Positions 1 through 9,218 of a stretch of DNA of 46,650 nt are shown piece by piece. Where the stretch lies: assembly GCA_026129915.1 (NCBI GenBank), contig JAHCHD010000017.1:1-46650 (forward strand), in the 5' to 3' direction. The notes beneath the pieces were generated by a model. It saw only the letters and a program-made list of their open reading frames with translations. It had not been told where the DNA came from and did no database searches. The translations under genes were made by a program, and so were the position numbers. The DNA is from Bryobacterales bacterium (GTDB lineage: Bacteria; Acidobacteriota; Terriglobia; Bryobacterales; Bryobacteraceae). Numbering within the stretch: position 1 is the first letter of the stretch; each line of letters begins with the position of its first letter.

Positions 1-3000
1 GCCGCGCGCCCCGCCGACAAGTCCACTGGAAAATCGCGGAGAAAGCTCTTGACGATAGTCTGCGCATCGGCAGGCAGCAAGGTGCCATGGTGGGAGGCGG
101 TGGCTACCAGAAATAGCACCGCATGGAACTGCCCCGCTTCGGCATTGCTCACTTCCCGGTTTCGGTCCTGAAAGCCTCGAAACACAGTCAGGATCTGCCT
201 GTAGTCATCAGCATCCAGAAACGGCAGTGCGGTGAAGTACGGATAAACCGGGCGCATCAATCCCGCAAACTCGGCCAGCAGGAATGCGGACTCCTCGTCG
301 AGCGGTTCTTTGCGCGATGCGTCAATCCGGGCCACCTCCACAAAATTCTCCAACTGGCTTCTCTTGCGTCCGCGGATGCTGTAGTCCTCGCGTAGCAGCC
401 GCACCAGTATCTGGTCTTCGCGGTCTGGGGTAGTCACCCGCGGCAACCGCCGTGCGCGCTTGTCAACTGACTTCAGGGAGGAGGCGTCTCCCTTGGTGAG
501 CATCCAGATTTCAGGACTGCCCGGAAACTGCAGCCGTCCTGCGTCATCCAATGGAATCTCGCGAAAGAAGTCAACGGCCAACACCTGGTCAATGTCGCGG
601 CTCTGATTGGTGCGGACCGCTGGCGTTTCGCGAAAGGCCTTGTAGAACTGCTCCACGCGTTGTGGCGAGGCGGTAAAGAAGCGTTGCCGCGGCGCATCCA
701 GGCTGGCCAGTAGCGCGTAGAACGCAAGCAGGTCGCCGCCGTCCTTGGTGATCACACCGCTTAGCTGGCCTGGCAGATCGTTGGCGCCAGCGCCAATCAG
801 TCGTTGCCAGCGCGGCGCGGCATCGGCGCCCCCCGGCGGCACAAGCACGCCGTCGTTCACGAACAGGGAAGCCCCGTAGAGCAGCAACTCGCCCGCGTGT
901 TTCTGCGCCAGTCTCTTCAGGCTCAGTGCTTTTAGTAGCGCGCTTACGGTATGTTCGTCCATCTGGCAGAGCGCCACGTAGAGTGTGGCAGCGCTCGGGT
1001 GCTCCACCAGGAATGCCGGGAAGCCGCCCGGTGGCGACGCCTGCGCGCCGTAGGCAGCCAGCCATTGCTGCTCAGTCAGCAGCAGGTCCGCCGATTCCTC
1101 GGGAACTTTCACGGTGAATAAGCCTGCCGCCTGCGCCGCTTCACGGAGTTCCAACTCGTCCACATCCAGCGCGGCAGCCAGCACCTGCCCCTGTGCGCGG
1201 TCGCCTCTCAGGATGCGCTCCACATTCGCTTGCCGGTCTTTCCAGCGGACCCGCAAGCCCAGGTTCTCGAGGATGCGCGAAGCGCCCTTTGCCTGATCCC
1301 GTCCGGCCAGGTTCAGCTCGACTTGGTATCCTCCATCGCCCTTTCGCGCCGACGCCAGCAGCTGGTTGAGCTGCTGCATGCTGGTGCGGAAGCTCTCCTG
1401 GAACTCCTTACGCTGAGGCTCCAAGGCGGCGGCGGCGCGATCATGCACAAGCCGTGCGAACGCGGCCAGAAAACGGTCTTGCCCCGGCTCGAAGTTCCCG
1501 CCCGCGAGCCGGTAAAGGGCCTGTCTCCCTCCGCGGAGCGAAACGCTCGATGCCATCTGGGTCTGGTCCCCTGTCTGGTGCTCCGCCTGCAACAGTGGAT
1601 GCTGAGGAACTTGCTCCCGGAACCACGCCAAGGCATCTTCGTCGTCGTCCCGGATCGCGACACGTAGCCCCGCTTCCAGTGCGCGCTTACGTTCATCGCT
1701 GTCCGGCAGGTGGGTCTCCGCGAGTTTCCGGTAGATGCCGGCAGCGCGCGCGCCAGTGAGTTCCTCCAGCAGCGCCTGGCTGGACAGGAGCTGCGGATCG
1801 TGCGAATCGGCGGCGCGTGCCGCCAATTCCCGGCGCGCATCAAAGTGCCGGTTCTGCTGACGCAGTGGTTGTGCAAGTGTCCATACCAATGCGGGGTCGC
1901 TTGCCGCTATCTGCAGTCCGCGGCGCGCCGCCTGCTCGGCATCTGCCGTGCGCCCGCCTCGCAGATGTAGCGAACCCAACGCGCGAAACGCACTCATGTT
2001 CTTGCCATTCAGCGCAAGCACTCGTTCCCAGGCGGATAGTGATTCCGCATCCAGCCCTGCGCGGTCGGCGAGACTGCCGAATTCCCCGAGCAACGCTTCC
2101 ACTTCAGGCAGCTTCGCTGTCACTGCGGCCAGTACCTCAGCGGCCTCTGGCTTACGCTCAAGTTCCAGGAACAGTCTGCCCAACTCCAGACGCCGTTCCA
2201 GTGGAATTTCCCCCGCCATTCCCAGGTGCAGGGCTGTGGCACGGGCATCCGGGTTGCCCAGTTGCTTATGGCTATCGGCAATCAGCAGGTGCAGGTAATG
2301 GCTACTCGCTCCCAACTCCAGTGCTTTGTTGCCACATTCCAGGGCGCGCGCGTGTTCGCCGCGCTGCATGGCCAGCACCGCAAGCAGGCGCCAAACTTCC
2401 GGGTCCACGGAACCCATAGCGACCGCGTCGCCCAGTAACCGGGCGGATGAGTCCCAGTCAAGTGCTCGGAACGCAGCCATGCCCGCCCCGGCACTACGCT
2501 CCGCGCTGGGTTCCATCAGTAGCAGGGATGCGGCTGCATGCGTGGCCGCGGTGAACAGATGAGAGCGACGAATCGCCAGATCGTAGCCCGTGCTCAACGC
2601 CAGTCCAGACGTTGGATTCCTGTGCAGCAACGCTTCCACCAGTTCTTCCGAGGTTTTGACGCTGGCGGCATTCCGCTCCCACTCGTCACGCAGCACCAGC
2701 AATTGCTGCTCAAGGGTGTCGATTTCCACCAGAGCGGTCCACAGAGGGCCCTCACCGGCGCTGGTCAGCCAAGGGGTGTCTATAAGGGTTGCATCAGGCC
2801 TATCGCCATCGCGCACAACTCGCAACCGGTGGAACGCAAAACCTTCCCGCAAAGGCGAAGCCGGGAGCTCTGCCTCCCAAAGAAGCGGGCGCTGTTCAAT
2901 GACGGTGTCAGAGGTTTCCACACCTGCTACCGCGAGCAGTGCAGTAGGCTGCAATTGTGAGGGCAGAGGCGGTTCGCCCTCCAAAGGGGGGAGTACCGTA

Positions 3001-3737
3001 AGCCTGGTCTGGCTCGTACTGCACGCGCGAAGCAGACGTGCCGCCAAATGACTCTTCAGAGTCTCTGACAATGTCATTGACGGCGGCAGCCAGATTACCG
3101 TCGCCCAATCTCGCGGTTCGGCGTCCAACCACCCCAGAAACGTACTCAGCTGTTCCCGCGCGCGCACTTCCGGTTGTGGTGGATGTGCGTTGCCGCCCTC
3201 TACCGTGCCGCCTGCTGCAGTGCCGGAGGCTACTGTGTCGGAGTTTACGGAGACCGATTCGCTTTGGGTCCGCAGGCGGGTGGCTACTCCAGTGGGAAGT
3301 AGTCGGTTCAGCTGAGTTCGTCGCGACAGCCGGCCAAGGGAGATTGGCCCTCCGTCATCCACCAGAAGAACCTCCGCTTCGCCTGACGGCGCCGACGCGA
3401 GTTGCGTGGCGATCAGGCGGGACAGGCCCGTTCTGGCGTCCGGCGAAGAGTCCGGCAGAGAGATTACTAGCAGAATCCGATCTGCTGGCATGGCAGGGCG
3501 CAGGGATGCTTTCACCTTGCCCCACGGGGTCGCCAACAGAACGGCTGGGGGCGCGCCGGCAATAGACTCTGGCGTTTCCGCTTCCAACGGAGATGACCGG
3601 CCGGCGGCGGCAGCTTCGATATCTACTGGTAGGCGCAGCAAGAGCTTTTGCTGGCCTGCCGCATCTAGCCCAAGCAAGCAGGAGACCAACAGCGTGAGTA
3701 CGATCCGAAATGCTACGATTCGGCGTTGAGAATGCAT
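1..3737 (-). CDS. Large secreted TPR-repeat protein (3' end outside the window)
   Basis: I checked the whole frame codon by codon: 1245 codons run from an ATG at 3737 to the left edge without a stop, so the gene is incomplete at its C-terminus. Residues 1-28 form a signal peptide (MHSQRRIV, then a hydrophobic stretch ending near DAAGQ), so the product is exported. Residues about 30-330 hold alternating hydrophobic strands (for example EVLLVDDGG near 126) that could be a degenerate vWA-like or Rossmann-like domain, but I see no MIDAS motif. Residues about 430-615 are TPR-like helical repeats (DPEVWRLLAVLAMQRGEHAR; later AWERVLALNGKNMSAFRALG). The rest, beyond 650, is soluble and unassigned. 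It is transcribed divergently from the M24 peptidase gene. A role as a periplasmic or outer-membrane-associated scaffold is inference; the specific function is unknown. Confidence 0.85.
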   Translation of the reverse strand, partial: MHSQRRIVAFRIVLTLLVSCLLGLDAAGQQKLLLRLPVDIEAAAAGRSSPLEAETPESIAGAPPAVLLATPWGKVKASLRPAMPADRILLVISLPDSSPDARTGLSRLIATQLASAPSGEAEVLLVDDGGPISLGRLSRRTQLNRLLPTGVATRLRTQSESVSVNSDTVASGTAAGGTVEGGNAHPPQPEVRAREQLSTFLGWLDAEPRDWATVIWLPPSMTLSETLKSHLAARLLRACSTSQTRLTVLPPLEGEPPLPSQLQPTALLAVAGVETSDTVIEQRPLLWEAELPASPLREGFAFHRLRVVRDGDRPDATLIDTPWLTSAGEGPLWTALVEIDTLEQQLLVLRDEWERNAASVKTSEELVEALLHRNPTSGLALSTGYDLAIRRSHLFTAATHAAASLLLMEPSAERSAGAGMAAFRALDWDSSARLLGDAVAMGSVDPEVWRLLAVLAMQRGEHARALECGNKALELGASSHYLHLLIADSHKQLGNPDARATALHLGMAGEIPLERRLELGRLFLELERKPEAAEVLAAVTAKLPEVEALLGEFGSLADRAGLDAESLSAWERVLALNGKNMSAFRALGSLHLRGGRTADAEQAARRGLQIAASDPALVWTLAQPLRQQNRHFDARRELAARAADSHDPQLLSSQALLEELTGARAAGIYRKLAETHLPDSDERKRALEAGLRVAIRDDDEDALAWFREQVPQHPLLQAEHQTGDQTQMASSVSLRGGRQALYRLAGGNFEPGQDRFLAAFARLVHDRAAAALEPQRKEFQESFRTSMQQLNQLLASARKGDGGYQVELNLAGRDQAKGASRILENLGLRVRWKDRQANVERILRGDRAQGQVLAAALDVDELELREAAQAAGLFTVKVPEESADLLLTEQQWLAAYGAQASPPGGFPAFLVEHPSAATLYVALCQMDEHTVSALLKALSLKRLAQKHAGELLLYGASLFVNDGVLVPPGGADAAPRWQRLIGAGANDLPGQLSGVITKDGGDLLAFYALLASLDAPRQRFFTASPQRVEQFYKAFRETPAVRTNQSRDIDQVLAVDFFREIPLDDAGRLQFPGSPEIWMLTKGDASSLKSVDKRARRLPRVTTPDREDQILVRLLREDYSIRGRKRSQLENFVEVARIDASRKEPLDEESAFLLAEFAGLMRPVYPYFTALPFLDADDYRQILTVFRGFQDRNREVSNAEAGQFHAVLFLVATASHHGTLLPADAQTIVKSFLRDFPVDLSAGRA

Positions 3738-3769
3738 GCTGCGAAGCGAAGCTCCCCAGACAATTGCTG

Positions 3770-3799
3770 TTGACACCCAAGAAAATGTGAGTTCAGCAT
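3770..3799 (+). promoter_or_regulatory. Possible sigma70-type promoter for the M24 peptidase gene
   Basis: A perfect -35 hexamer TTGACA (3770-3775) is followed after 18 bases by a weak -10 (CAGCAT, 3794-3799). The start codon lies at 3861. The -10 match is only three of six, so this is tentative. Confidence 0.3.
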
Positions 3800-3807
3800 A
3801 ACCCACA

Positions 3808-3828
3808 TGGGGGCATTTCGTGCCCCCA
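3808..3828. promoter_or_regulatory. Strong hairpin in the leader of the M24 peptidase gene
   Basis: TGGGGGCA (3808-3815) and TGCCCCCA (3821-3828) are a perfect 8-bp inverted repeat with a 5-base loop (tttcg). It lies 32 bases upstream of the chosen start at 3861 in a divergent intergenic region. No T-tract follows on the plus strand, so it is more likely an operator or an mRNA leader hairpin than a terminator. Confidence 0.5.
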
Positions 3829-3860
3829 ATTTCAGTCGCCCGGTTTACAATAGCGTTTCC

Positions 3861-5225
3861 ATGCCATTTCCACTGAAACCCTCGCGACCACACTATTGCT
3901 GGGCGCTGTTGTTGCTGCTTGCCGCCGAAGCGCTGTTCGGACAGTCACCGAAACCACTGCCACCGCTTCGAGAGCAGGCTGCAATGCAACAGCAGTGGTT
4001 GGAGGCTCGCCTCAATCGCGTGTTGCCGTCGTTGATGCGCAAGCATGGGGTGGAGATGTGGTTGATTATCTGCCGCGAGTATAACGAGGACCCCGCCTTT
4101 TGGAGCGTCGTTTCGCCTACCACATTTGCCGCCCGGCGCCGAACGATGTATGTGTTCTTTGATCGCGGAGGCGCGGAGGGGGTGGAACGCCTTGCCTTAG
4201 GCGGAGATTCACAAGGAGGCGTGTACGAGGTGTATCGCGATCCGGAACTGCCGGACGCCGAACTGGTGGGCAAACTGCAGTGGACCCTCTTGCGCAAACT
4301 AATTGAGAGCCGCAAGCCTGCCACGATTGCCGTAAACGTCTCGCAGCGTACCGCGTTCTCGGATGGCTTGAGTGCCAGCGAGCGCGACACTCTCTTCGAT
4401 ACCCTCGGCCCGGAGTGGAGCAAGCGGATCGTCTTCGCCGATGGTCTTGCTGAAGAGTATGTCGCCCAGCGCATTCCCGAAATGCTGCCCACCTACACGC
4501 ATATGATGGAGATCGTTCACCACCTCATCAACCGGGCGTTCTCAAGCGAAGTCATCACCCCGGGCAAGACCACCGATGAGGATGTGGTCTGGTGGCTCCG
4601 GCAGCAGGTGAACAGCATGGGGCTGGATACCTGGTTCCAGCCCACCGTTCGCGTGCAGAAACCGGGTGCGGACGAAGTGAGCTTCATAGCGGAACGCAAC
4701 CCCGCTGTGATTGAACGCGGCGACGTGCTGCATACCGATTTCGGCATCACCGCACTCCGCCTGAACACAGACACGCAGCATATGGGCTACGTGCTTCGTG
4801 AGGGCGAAACCGAACCGCCCGCGGGAATCCGCGCGGCGCTCGCCAATGCCAAGCGCGTCCAGGACATCCACATGGAAGAGATGCGTCCTGGTCGTTCCGG
4901 CAATGACGTCCTGGCGGCAGTGCGCAAACGCGCGCTGGGTGAAGGCATTAAGGCTACCATCTACAGCCACCCTATTGGCGATCGTGGCCACGGGGCAGGT
5001 CCACTCATCGGTCTCTGGGACCGTCAGGAAGGCGTCCCCGGCCGTGGCGACACTGTGCTGGTTCCCGGCACCTGGTTTTCCATTGAGCTAAATGCGCGGA
5101 CACCCATCCCCGAGTGGGGAGGCAAGGAACTTTTCGTGGGCATGGAGGAAGACATCGTACTGGATGAGCAGGGCAAAGCCCGCTGGATCCTCCGCCGCCA
5201 GGAAGACTACCATCTGGTGAGGTAG
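3861..5225 (+). CDS. Secreted M24-family metallopeptidase (Xaa-Pro aminopeptidase-like)
   Basis: M24 peptidases use two metal ions to remove N-terminal residues, often before proline. The C-terminal pita-bread domain is visible with all five metal ligands: D293 in HTDFG, D304 in NTDTQ, H377 in GHGAGP, E409 in SIELNAR and E430 in EEDIVLD. I chose the ATG at 3861 rather than 3807 because it begins a clean signal peptide (MPFPLKPS, then WALLLLLAAEALFGQ), and the 3807 start would lie before a hairpin. The protein is about 454 residues, typical of this family, with an N-terminal creatinase-like region at about 35-230. Its 3' end converges on the GH63 gene with only 12 bases between them. The substrate is not predictable; periplasmic peptide turnover is likely. 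Confidence 0.88.
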   Translation: MPFPLKPSRPHYCWALLLLLAAEALFGQSPKPLPPLREQAAMQQQWLEARLNRVLPSLMRKHGVEMWLIICREYNEDPAFWSVVSPTTFAARRRTMYVFFDRGGAEGVERLALGGDSQGGVYEVYRDPELPDAELVGKLQWTLLRKLIESRKPATIAVNVSQRTAFSDGLSASERDTLFDTLGPEWSKRIVFADGLAEEYVAQRIPEMLPTYTHMMEIVHHLINRAFSSEVITPGKTTDEDVVWWLRQQVNSMGLDTWFQPTVRVQKPGADEVSFIAERNPAVIERGDVLHTDFGITALRLNTDTQHMGYVLREGETEPPAGIRAALANAKRVQDIHMEEMRPGRSGNDVLAAVRKRALGEGIKATIYSHPIGDRGHGAGPLIGLWDRQEGVPGRGDTVLVPGTWFSIELNARTPIPEWGGKELFVGMEEDIVLDEQGKARWILRRQEDYHLVR

Positions 5226-5237
5226 ACGCTATCGACG

Positions 5238-7913
5238 TCACCGCCTCCGCCGTGCGCGGTCTTCCAGCAGCCTTCCGATCAGCGCGGTCCAGCCCGTCTG
5301 GTGCGAAGCGCCCAGCCCGCGCCCGGTGTCGCCGTGAAAGTACTCATAGAAGAGTTGCGGCTCGCGCCAGTGCTCGTCCACCAATGGCCGGATGCTCTCC
5401 CCATGCCACGGGGCGCGACCTTCACCATTCGCATCAAACAGCCGGCATACGCGGTCGCAGATGATCTCGGAAACTTGCTTCAGGGTCTTGCTTTGTCCGG
5501 ATCCTGTTGGGCACTCCACCTGCAGTGAGTCGCCATAGAAGAAGGCGTACTGCTCCAGAGTTTCCATCAGCAGGTAGTTCATGGGAATCCAGATGGGTCC
5601 TCGCCAGTTGGAGTTGCCGCCGAACAGGTAGGTATGACCCTCGCCGGGTTCGTAGGAGATAGTATGCGCATGCCCGTCCCAGTGAATGGTGAAGGGCTGC
5701 TGCTCGTGGTATTTGGAAAGCGACCGGATCCCGTAAGGCGACAGGAACTCGTTTTCATCCAGCATGTAGTGCAATAGGCGCCGTAGCCTTACCTCGGTGG
5801 GCATTGAGAGGAGCTGGAGCCGGCCACCATGCGGGCAATCGCGAATCAGACTGATGTCCTTGGCGAGGTCCTTGCGGTGCGTCAGGAACCATTCCATGCG
5901 GCGTCGGAAGTCGGGCAGTTTTGCCAGTACGTCGTCGCGCAGCACCACCACGGCGATCAGTGGGATCAATCCCACCAGGGAACGAATCTTCATCGGCATC
6001 ACACCGTTCGGCAGGATCAATTCGTCATAATAGAATCCGTCTGCTTCATCCCAAAGACCGCGCCCTCCGATGCGGTTCATGGCGTCCGCTATCCCAATGA
6101 AATGCTCAAAAAACTTTGACGCGACACCCTCATAGGCAGGGTTCTGCGAGGCCAGTTCCAGTGAGATGCTCAGCATGCTAGCGCAGTAGAAGGCCATCCA
6201 CGCGGTGGCATCTGCCTGGGCAAGTTCATCAGCTCCGGGCACTGACTTCGAGCGATCGAAAACACCAATGTTATCGAGACCCAGAAAGCCGCCAGTGAAG
6301 ATGTTGTTACCGCTGGGGTCTTTCCGGTTCACCCACCAGGTGAAGTTCAGCAGCAATTTGTGGAACACGCGCTCCAGGAAGCTGTAATCGGGATTGCCAT
6401 GCTTGCGCCCTATTCCAAATACCCGCCACGCCGCCCAGGCGTGGACGGGCGGGTTCACATCGTTGAAGTTCCATTCATACGCGGGAATTTGACCGTTCGG
6501 ATGCATGTACCATTCGCGCAGAAAGAGGATCAACTGGTTCTTCGCAAAATCCGGATCAGTTTCCGCGTAGGCCACCATGTGAAAGGCTGAATCCCAAACG
6601 GCGTACCACGGGTATTCCCACTTGTCTGGCATCGACACCACGTCGCGATTGAATAGGTGTTGCCAGTCGCCGTTGCGGATGAAACCGCGTCCCGGTGGCG
6701 GTGTGGGCTGTGCCGCGTCACCTTTCATCCACTGCGTGATGTCGTAGTAGTAGAACTGCTTCGTCCACTGCAGGCCCGCTTGCGCCTGCCGCGCGATGAT
6801 TCGCTCCGCTTCGTTCAGTTTCGGCTCCAGCCTTGCATCGTAGAACGCATCCGCCTCGCGCTTGCGCGCTCGCAACGTATCGTCAAAATCCGAACCGAAA
6901 GCATCTCCTTGCGCAGGCAGCCGCTTTCGCAGTCGCATCCGTAGCTGAACTTCTTCGCCCGCCTGGATTTCGAAACTCGCATGAATGGCTGCCTTGGTCC
7001 CCGTCTTCTCAGGATTCACAGCGTCGCGATCTCCCCGCACAAGGTAGCGGTGGAACGCATCCTTCACATACGGGCTACTGTTTTGCTGGTTGTACAATTG
7101 AGCCCGGTTCGTCTCGTTCTCTGTAAACAGCCAGGCCGGATGCTGCAGTGCCTCGTTCGGCTCCACGGTAAACTCATACTCACCCAGTTCACTGTGTGAG
7201 GCCACAATGGTCTGCCCATCCACAGCCTCCATTCGCGGGTGGCCTAGGTTGGCCTCGTAGCTGTCGCCCCAAACCCAGGTGTTGCGAAACCAAAGCTGGG
7301 GCAACAAGTGCAATGGCGCCGCATCCGGCCCGCGGTTGGCAACCGTCACCTGGATCAGGATGTCCTCTGGCGTAGCCTTCGCGTATTCCGCAAACACGTC
7401 GAAGTAGCGGTTCTCATGGAAGGCGCCCGTGTCTTCCAGTTCGTACTCCAGTTCTCTCTTGCTGCGCCGCCGGTTTTCCTCCAGCAGCTTCTGGTAAGGA
7501 AATGCGCTTTGCGGATACTTGTATAGCGCCTTCATGTAGGAGTGACTGGGCGTGGAATCAAGGTAGAAGTAACACTCCTTCACGTCTTCCGCGTGGTTGC
7601 CCTCGCGACCGGTTAGTCCAAACAGTCGCTCCTTCAGGATGCCGTCCTTCTCATTCCACAGCGCCAGGCAGAAGCACAGCCGCCCGTGGTTATCGCTGAT
7701 TCCCAGCAGACCGTCTTCTCCCCACCGGTAGGCACGGCTGCGTGCATGCTCGTGCGGAAAGTAGCTCCAGGCATCCCCGTTGGCTGAATAGTCCTCCCGT
7801 ACGGTGCCCCACTGCCGTTCCGATAGATAGGGTCCCCAGCGGAGCCAGTATTCTTTCTTTTCCGCGTTGCGGCGCAGCCGAATGGACTCAGGGTCGTTGT
7901 GAGGGTTGGGCAT
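5238..7913 (-). CDS. GH63-type glucosidase (mannosyl-oligosaccharide glucosidase-like)
   Basis: An 891-residue protein without a signal peptide, matching the size of bacterial GH63-like glucosidases (inverting alpha-glucosidases with an (alpha/alpha)6 barrel). The N-terminus (residues 1-60: rich in aromatic residues, LRWGPYLSERQWGTVREDY) is characteristic of this group. The barrel motif WDSAFHM near residue 439 should carry the general-acid aspartate, and the C-terminal segment FYEYFHGDTGRGLGASHQ near 855 should carry the general-base glutamate. The motif NWRGPIW lies between them. The start ATG at 7913 follows a GAGGA immediately, so spacing is poor and a nearby alternative start cannot be excluded. 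It probably acts in the cytoplasm on alpha-glucosidic oligosaccharides or compatible-solute derivatives; the exact substrate is unknown. Confidence 0.88.
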   Translation of the reverse strand: MPNPHNDPESIRLRRNAEKKEYWLRWGPYLSERQWGTVREDYSANGDAWSYFPHEHARSRAYRWGEDGLLGISDNHGRLCFCLALWNEKDGILKERLFGLTGREGNHAEDVKECYFYLDSTPSHSYMKALYKYPQSAFPYQKLLEENRRRSKRELEYELEDTGAFHENRYFDVFAEYAKATPEDILIQVTVANRGPDAAPLHLLPQLWFRNTWVWGDSYEANLGHPRMEAVDGQTIVASHSELGEYEFTVEPNEALQHPAWLFTENETNRAQLYNQQNSSPYVKDAFHRYLVRGDRDAVNPEKTGTKAAIHASFEIQAGEEVQLRMRLRKRLPAQGDAFGSDFDDTLRARKREADAFYDARLEPKLNEAERIIARQAQAGLQWTKQFYYYDITQWMKGDAAQPTPPPGRGFIRNGDWQHLFNRDVVSMPDKWEYPWYAVWDSAFHMVAYAETDPDFAKNQLILFLREWYMHPNGQIPAYEWNFNDVNPPVHAWAAWRVFGIGRKHGNPDYSFLERVFHKLLLNFTWWVNRKDPSGNNIFTGGFLGLDNIGVFDRSKSVPGADELAQADATAWMAFYCASMLSISLELASQNPAYEGVASKFFEHFIGIADAMNRIGGRGLWDEADGFYYDELILPNGVMPMKIRSLVGLIPLIAVVVLRDDVLAKLPDFRRRMEWFLTHRKDLAKDISLIRDCPHGGRLQLLSMPTEVRLRRLLHYMLDENEFLSPYGIRSLSKYHEQQPFTIHWDGHAHTISYEPGEGHTYLFGGNSNWRGPIWIPMNYLLMETLEQYAFFYGDSLQVECPTGSGQSKTLKQVSEIICDRVCRLFDANGEGRAPWHGESIRPLVDEHWREPQLFYEYFHGDTGRGLGASHQTGWTALIGRLLEDRARRRR

Positions 7914-8032
7914 TCCTCAATTGTCGCCAGTTCCTGACAAGAACCGCTACAAGCTGCCTTGGAGGCGATAGAATGCGGGAAATCCAGTTTAAGGGCTTGA
8001 ATCCGTTCGCGGGCTCACCAAAGGAACACCCG

Positions 8033-8830
8033 ATGCGCCGCACCATGTTTCGTCCGACACCTGCTATCTCAGAGTTTCGCTCGCGTCGGCGATCCTTCCA
8101 ATTCCACGCATTTTGGCTTCTGATCTCGCTTCTTGCAGTGGTCGGTGCGGGGCAGGGAAGGGCGCAGAGCGTCTCCCCCGAAACCCGCCCCCTGCGTGTT
8201 CTGGTTGTGACCGGTGGGCACAGCCACGACGCATCCTTCTATCAGCTATTTGAAGACCAGCCGGATATCCGCGCGGTCGTTGAACCTCACCCCACCGCCT
8301 TTACGAAAAACCTCATCCGCGACTTCGATGTCATCGCTCTGTATGACATGGTGCAGGAATCCCAGGTGCCGGAAGTACAGCGAACCAAGCTGAAGGCCTT
8401 TGCCGAAGCCGGCAAGGGACTGCTTATCGTCCACCACGCGCTCGTCAGCTATCAGGAGTGGGAATGGTATTGGAAGGAACTGGTGGGAGGCCGCTATTTG
8501 CTTGAGAACCGCGATGGACTGACCAAGAGCGCCTACGAGCACGATTTTGCGATGACGGTGACGCCTTCCTCGAAACATCCAGTCACCGAGGGAATGCAAC
8601 CCTTTCGGATTGTGGATGAGACCTACGAGCAGATGCAGATTCTGCCCAGCGTGCAAGTGCTGCTACGAACCGATGCGAAGGGGAGTAACGATCCTGTGGC
8701 GTGGGTGAGCCCCTATACACCATCCCGCGTGCTGGTACTTCAGCTTGGACACGACCGGCAGGCGCATGAAAACCACCAATACCGGACGGTCTTCCGTAGG
8801 GCGCTGCTATGGGCGGGTGGCCGATTGTAA
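8033..8830 (+). CDS. Secreted ThuA-domain (trehalose-utilisation-like) protein
   Basis: The ThuA domain is a glutamine-amidotransferase-like fold found in sugar-catabolic and other enzymes. Here it is recognisable from RVLVVTGGHSHDASFYQLFE through LLIVHHALVSYQEWEWYWKE to WVSPYTPSRVLVLQLGHD and the closing FRRALLWAGG. The ATG at 8033 is chosen because AAAGGA lies seven bases upstream and the product then begins with a signal peptide (basic start, a hydrophobic run FWLLISLLAVVGAG, cleavage near GRAQS). The frame stays open upstream to 7742, but that stretch is antisense to the start of the glucosidase gene. ThuA proteins in Bryobacter-type genomes are commonly secreted; the catalysed reaction is not established for this one. 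Confidence 0.85.
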   Translation: MRRTMFRPTPAISEFRSRRRSFQFHAFWLLISLLAVVGAGQGRAQSVSPETRPLRVLVVTGGHSHDASFYQLFEDQPDIRAVVEPHPTAFTKNLIRDFDVIALYDMVQESQVPEVQRTKLKAFAEAGKGLLIVHHALVSYQEWEWYWKELVGGRYLLENRDGLTKSAYEHDFAMTVTPSSKHPVTEGMQPFRIVDETYEQMQILPSVQVLLRTDAKGSNDPVAWVSPYTPSRVLVLQLGHDRQAHENHQYRTVFRRALLWAGGRL

Positions 8831-9050
8831 CTCCAGGGATTCCAGAACCTCTCTGTTCCCGGCCACCAGAATCTGCGCGAGTACGGGGCCCAATCGCGAC
8901 CAAGTCGTTTGGCGGGCCACGAAGTCCCATTCTGTCAGATACCGGCGCGCTCAAACTCTGGAGATGCCAGACGCAGACGATCTGGGGCTTCGAGAGTGAG
9001 CTAGGTGCACGCCGCTTTGCGTTTGCCGCGATTGCCCGTGGCTGCCAACT

Positions 9051-9152
9051 CTACTCGGCAATCTTGCGCCTGCGTCTCCTCAGCAGATAGACCACGGCAA
9101 TGATGGCAGCCATGCCCCACATCAGTGTCGCTGGGAAATCGTAACCTTCCAT
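9051..9152 (-). CDS. 33-residue single-pass membrane protein at the end of the tad operon
   Basis: A very short gene: ATG at 9152, TAG at 9051-9053. A full AGGAGG (9159-9164 on the complement) lies six bases upstream of the start, better than most genes here. The peptide begins MEGYDFPATLMWG, continues with a membrane segment (AAIIAVVYLL, about residues 10-24) and ends in five arginines and a lysine before IAE, a strong positive-inside signal placing the C-terminus in the cytoplasm. It lies 66 bases downstream of tadC on the same strand and is probably co-transcribed. I do not recognise a family; a small accessory of the TadB/TadC platform is a guess from position. Confidence 0.6.
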   Translation of the reverse strand: MEGYDFPATLMWGMAAIIAVVYLLRRRRRKIAE

Positions 9153-9218
9153 TGCTTTCCTCCTGCTTGCTCCCGTTCGAGCTTTCCTCTTAGTTTCTTA
9201 GCCGCCGGGGATGCGAAA

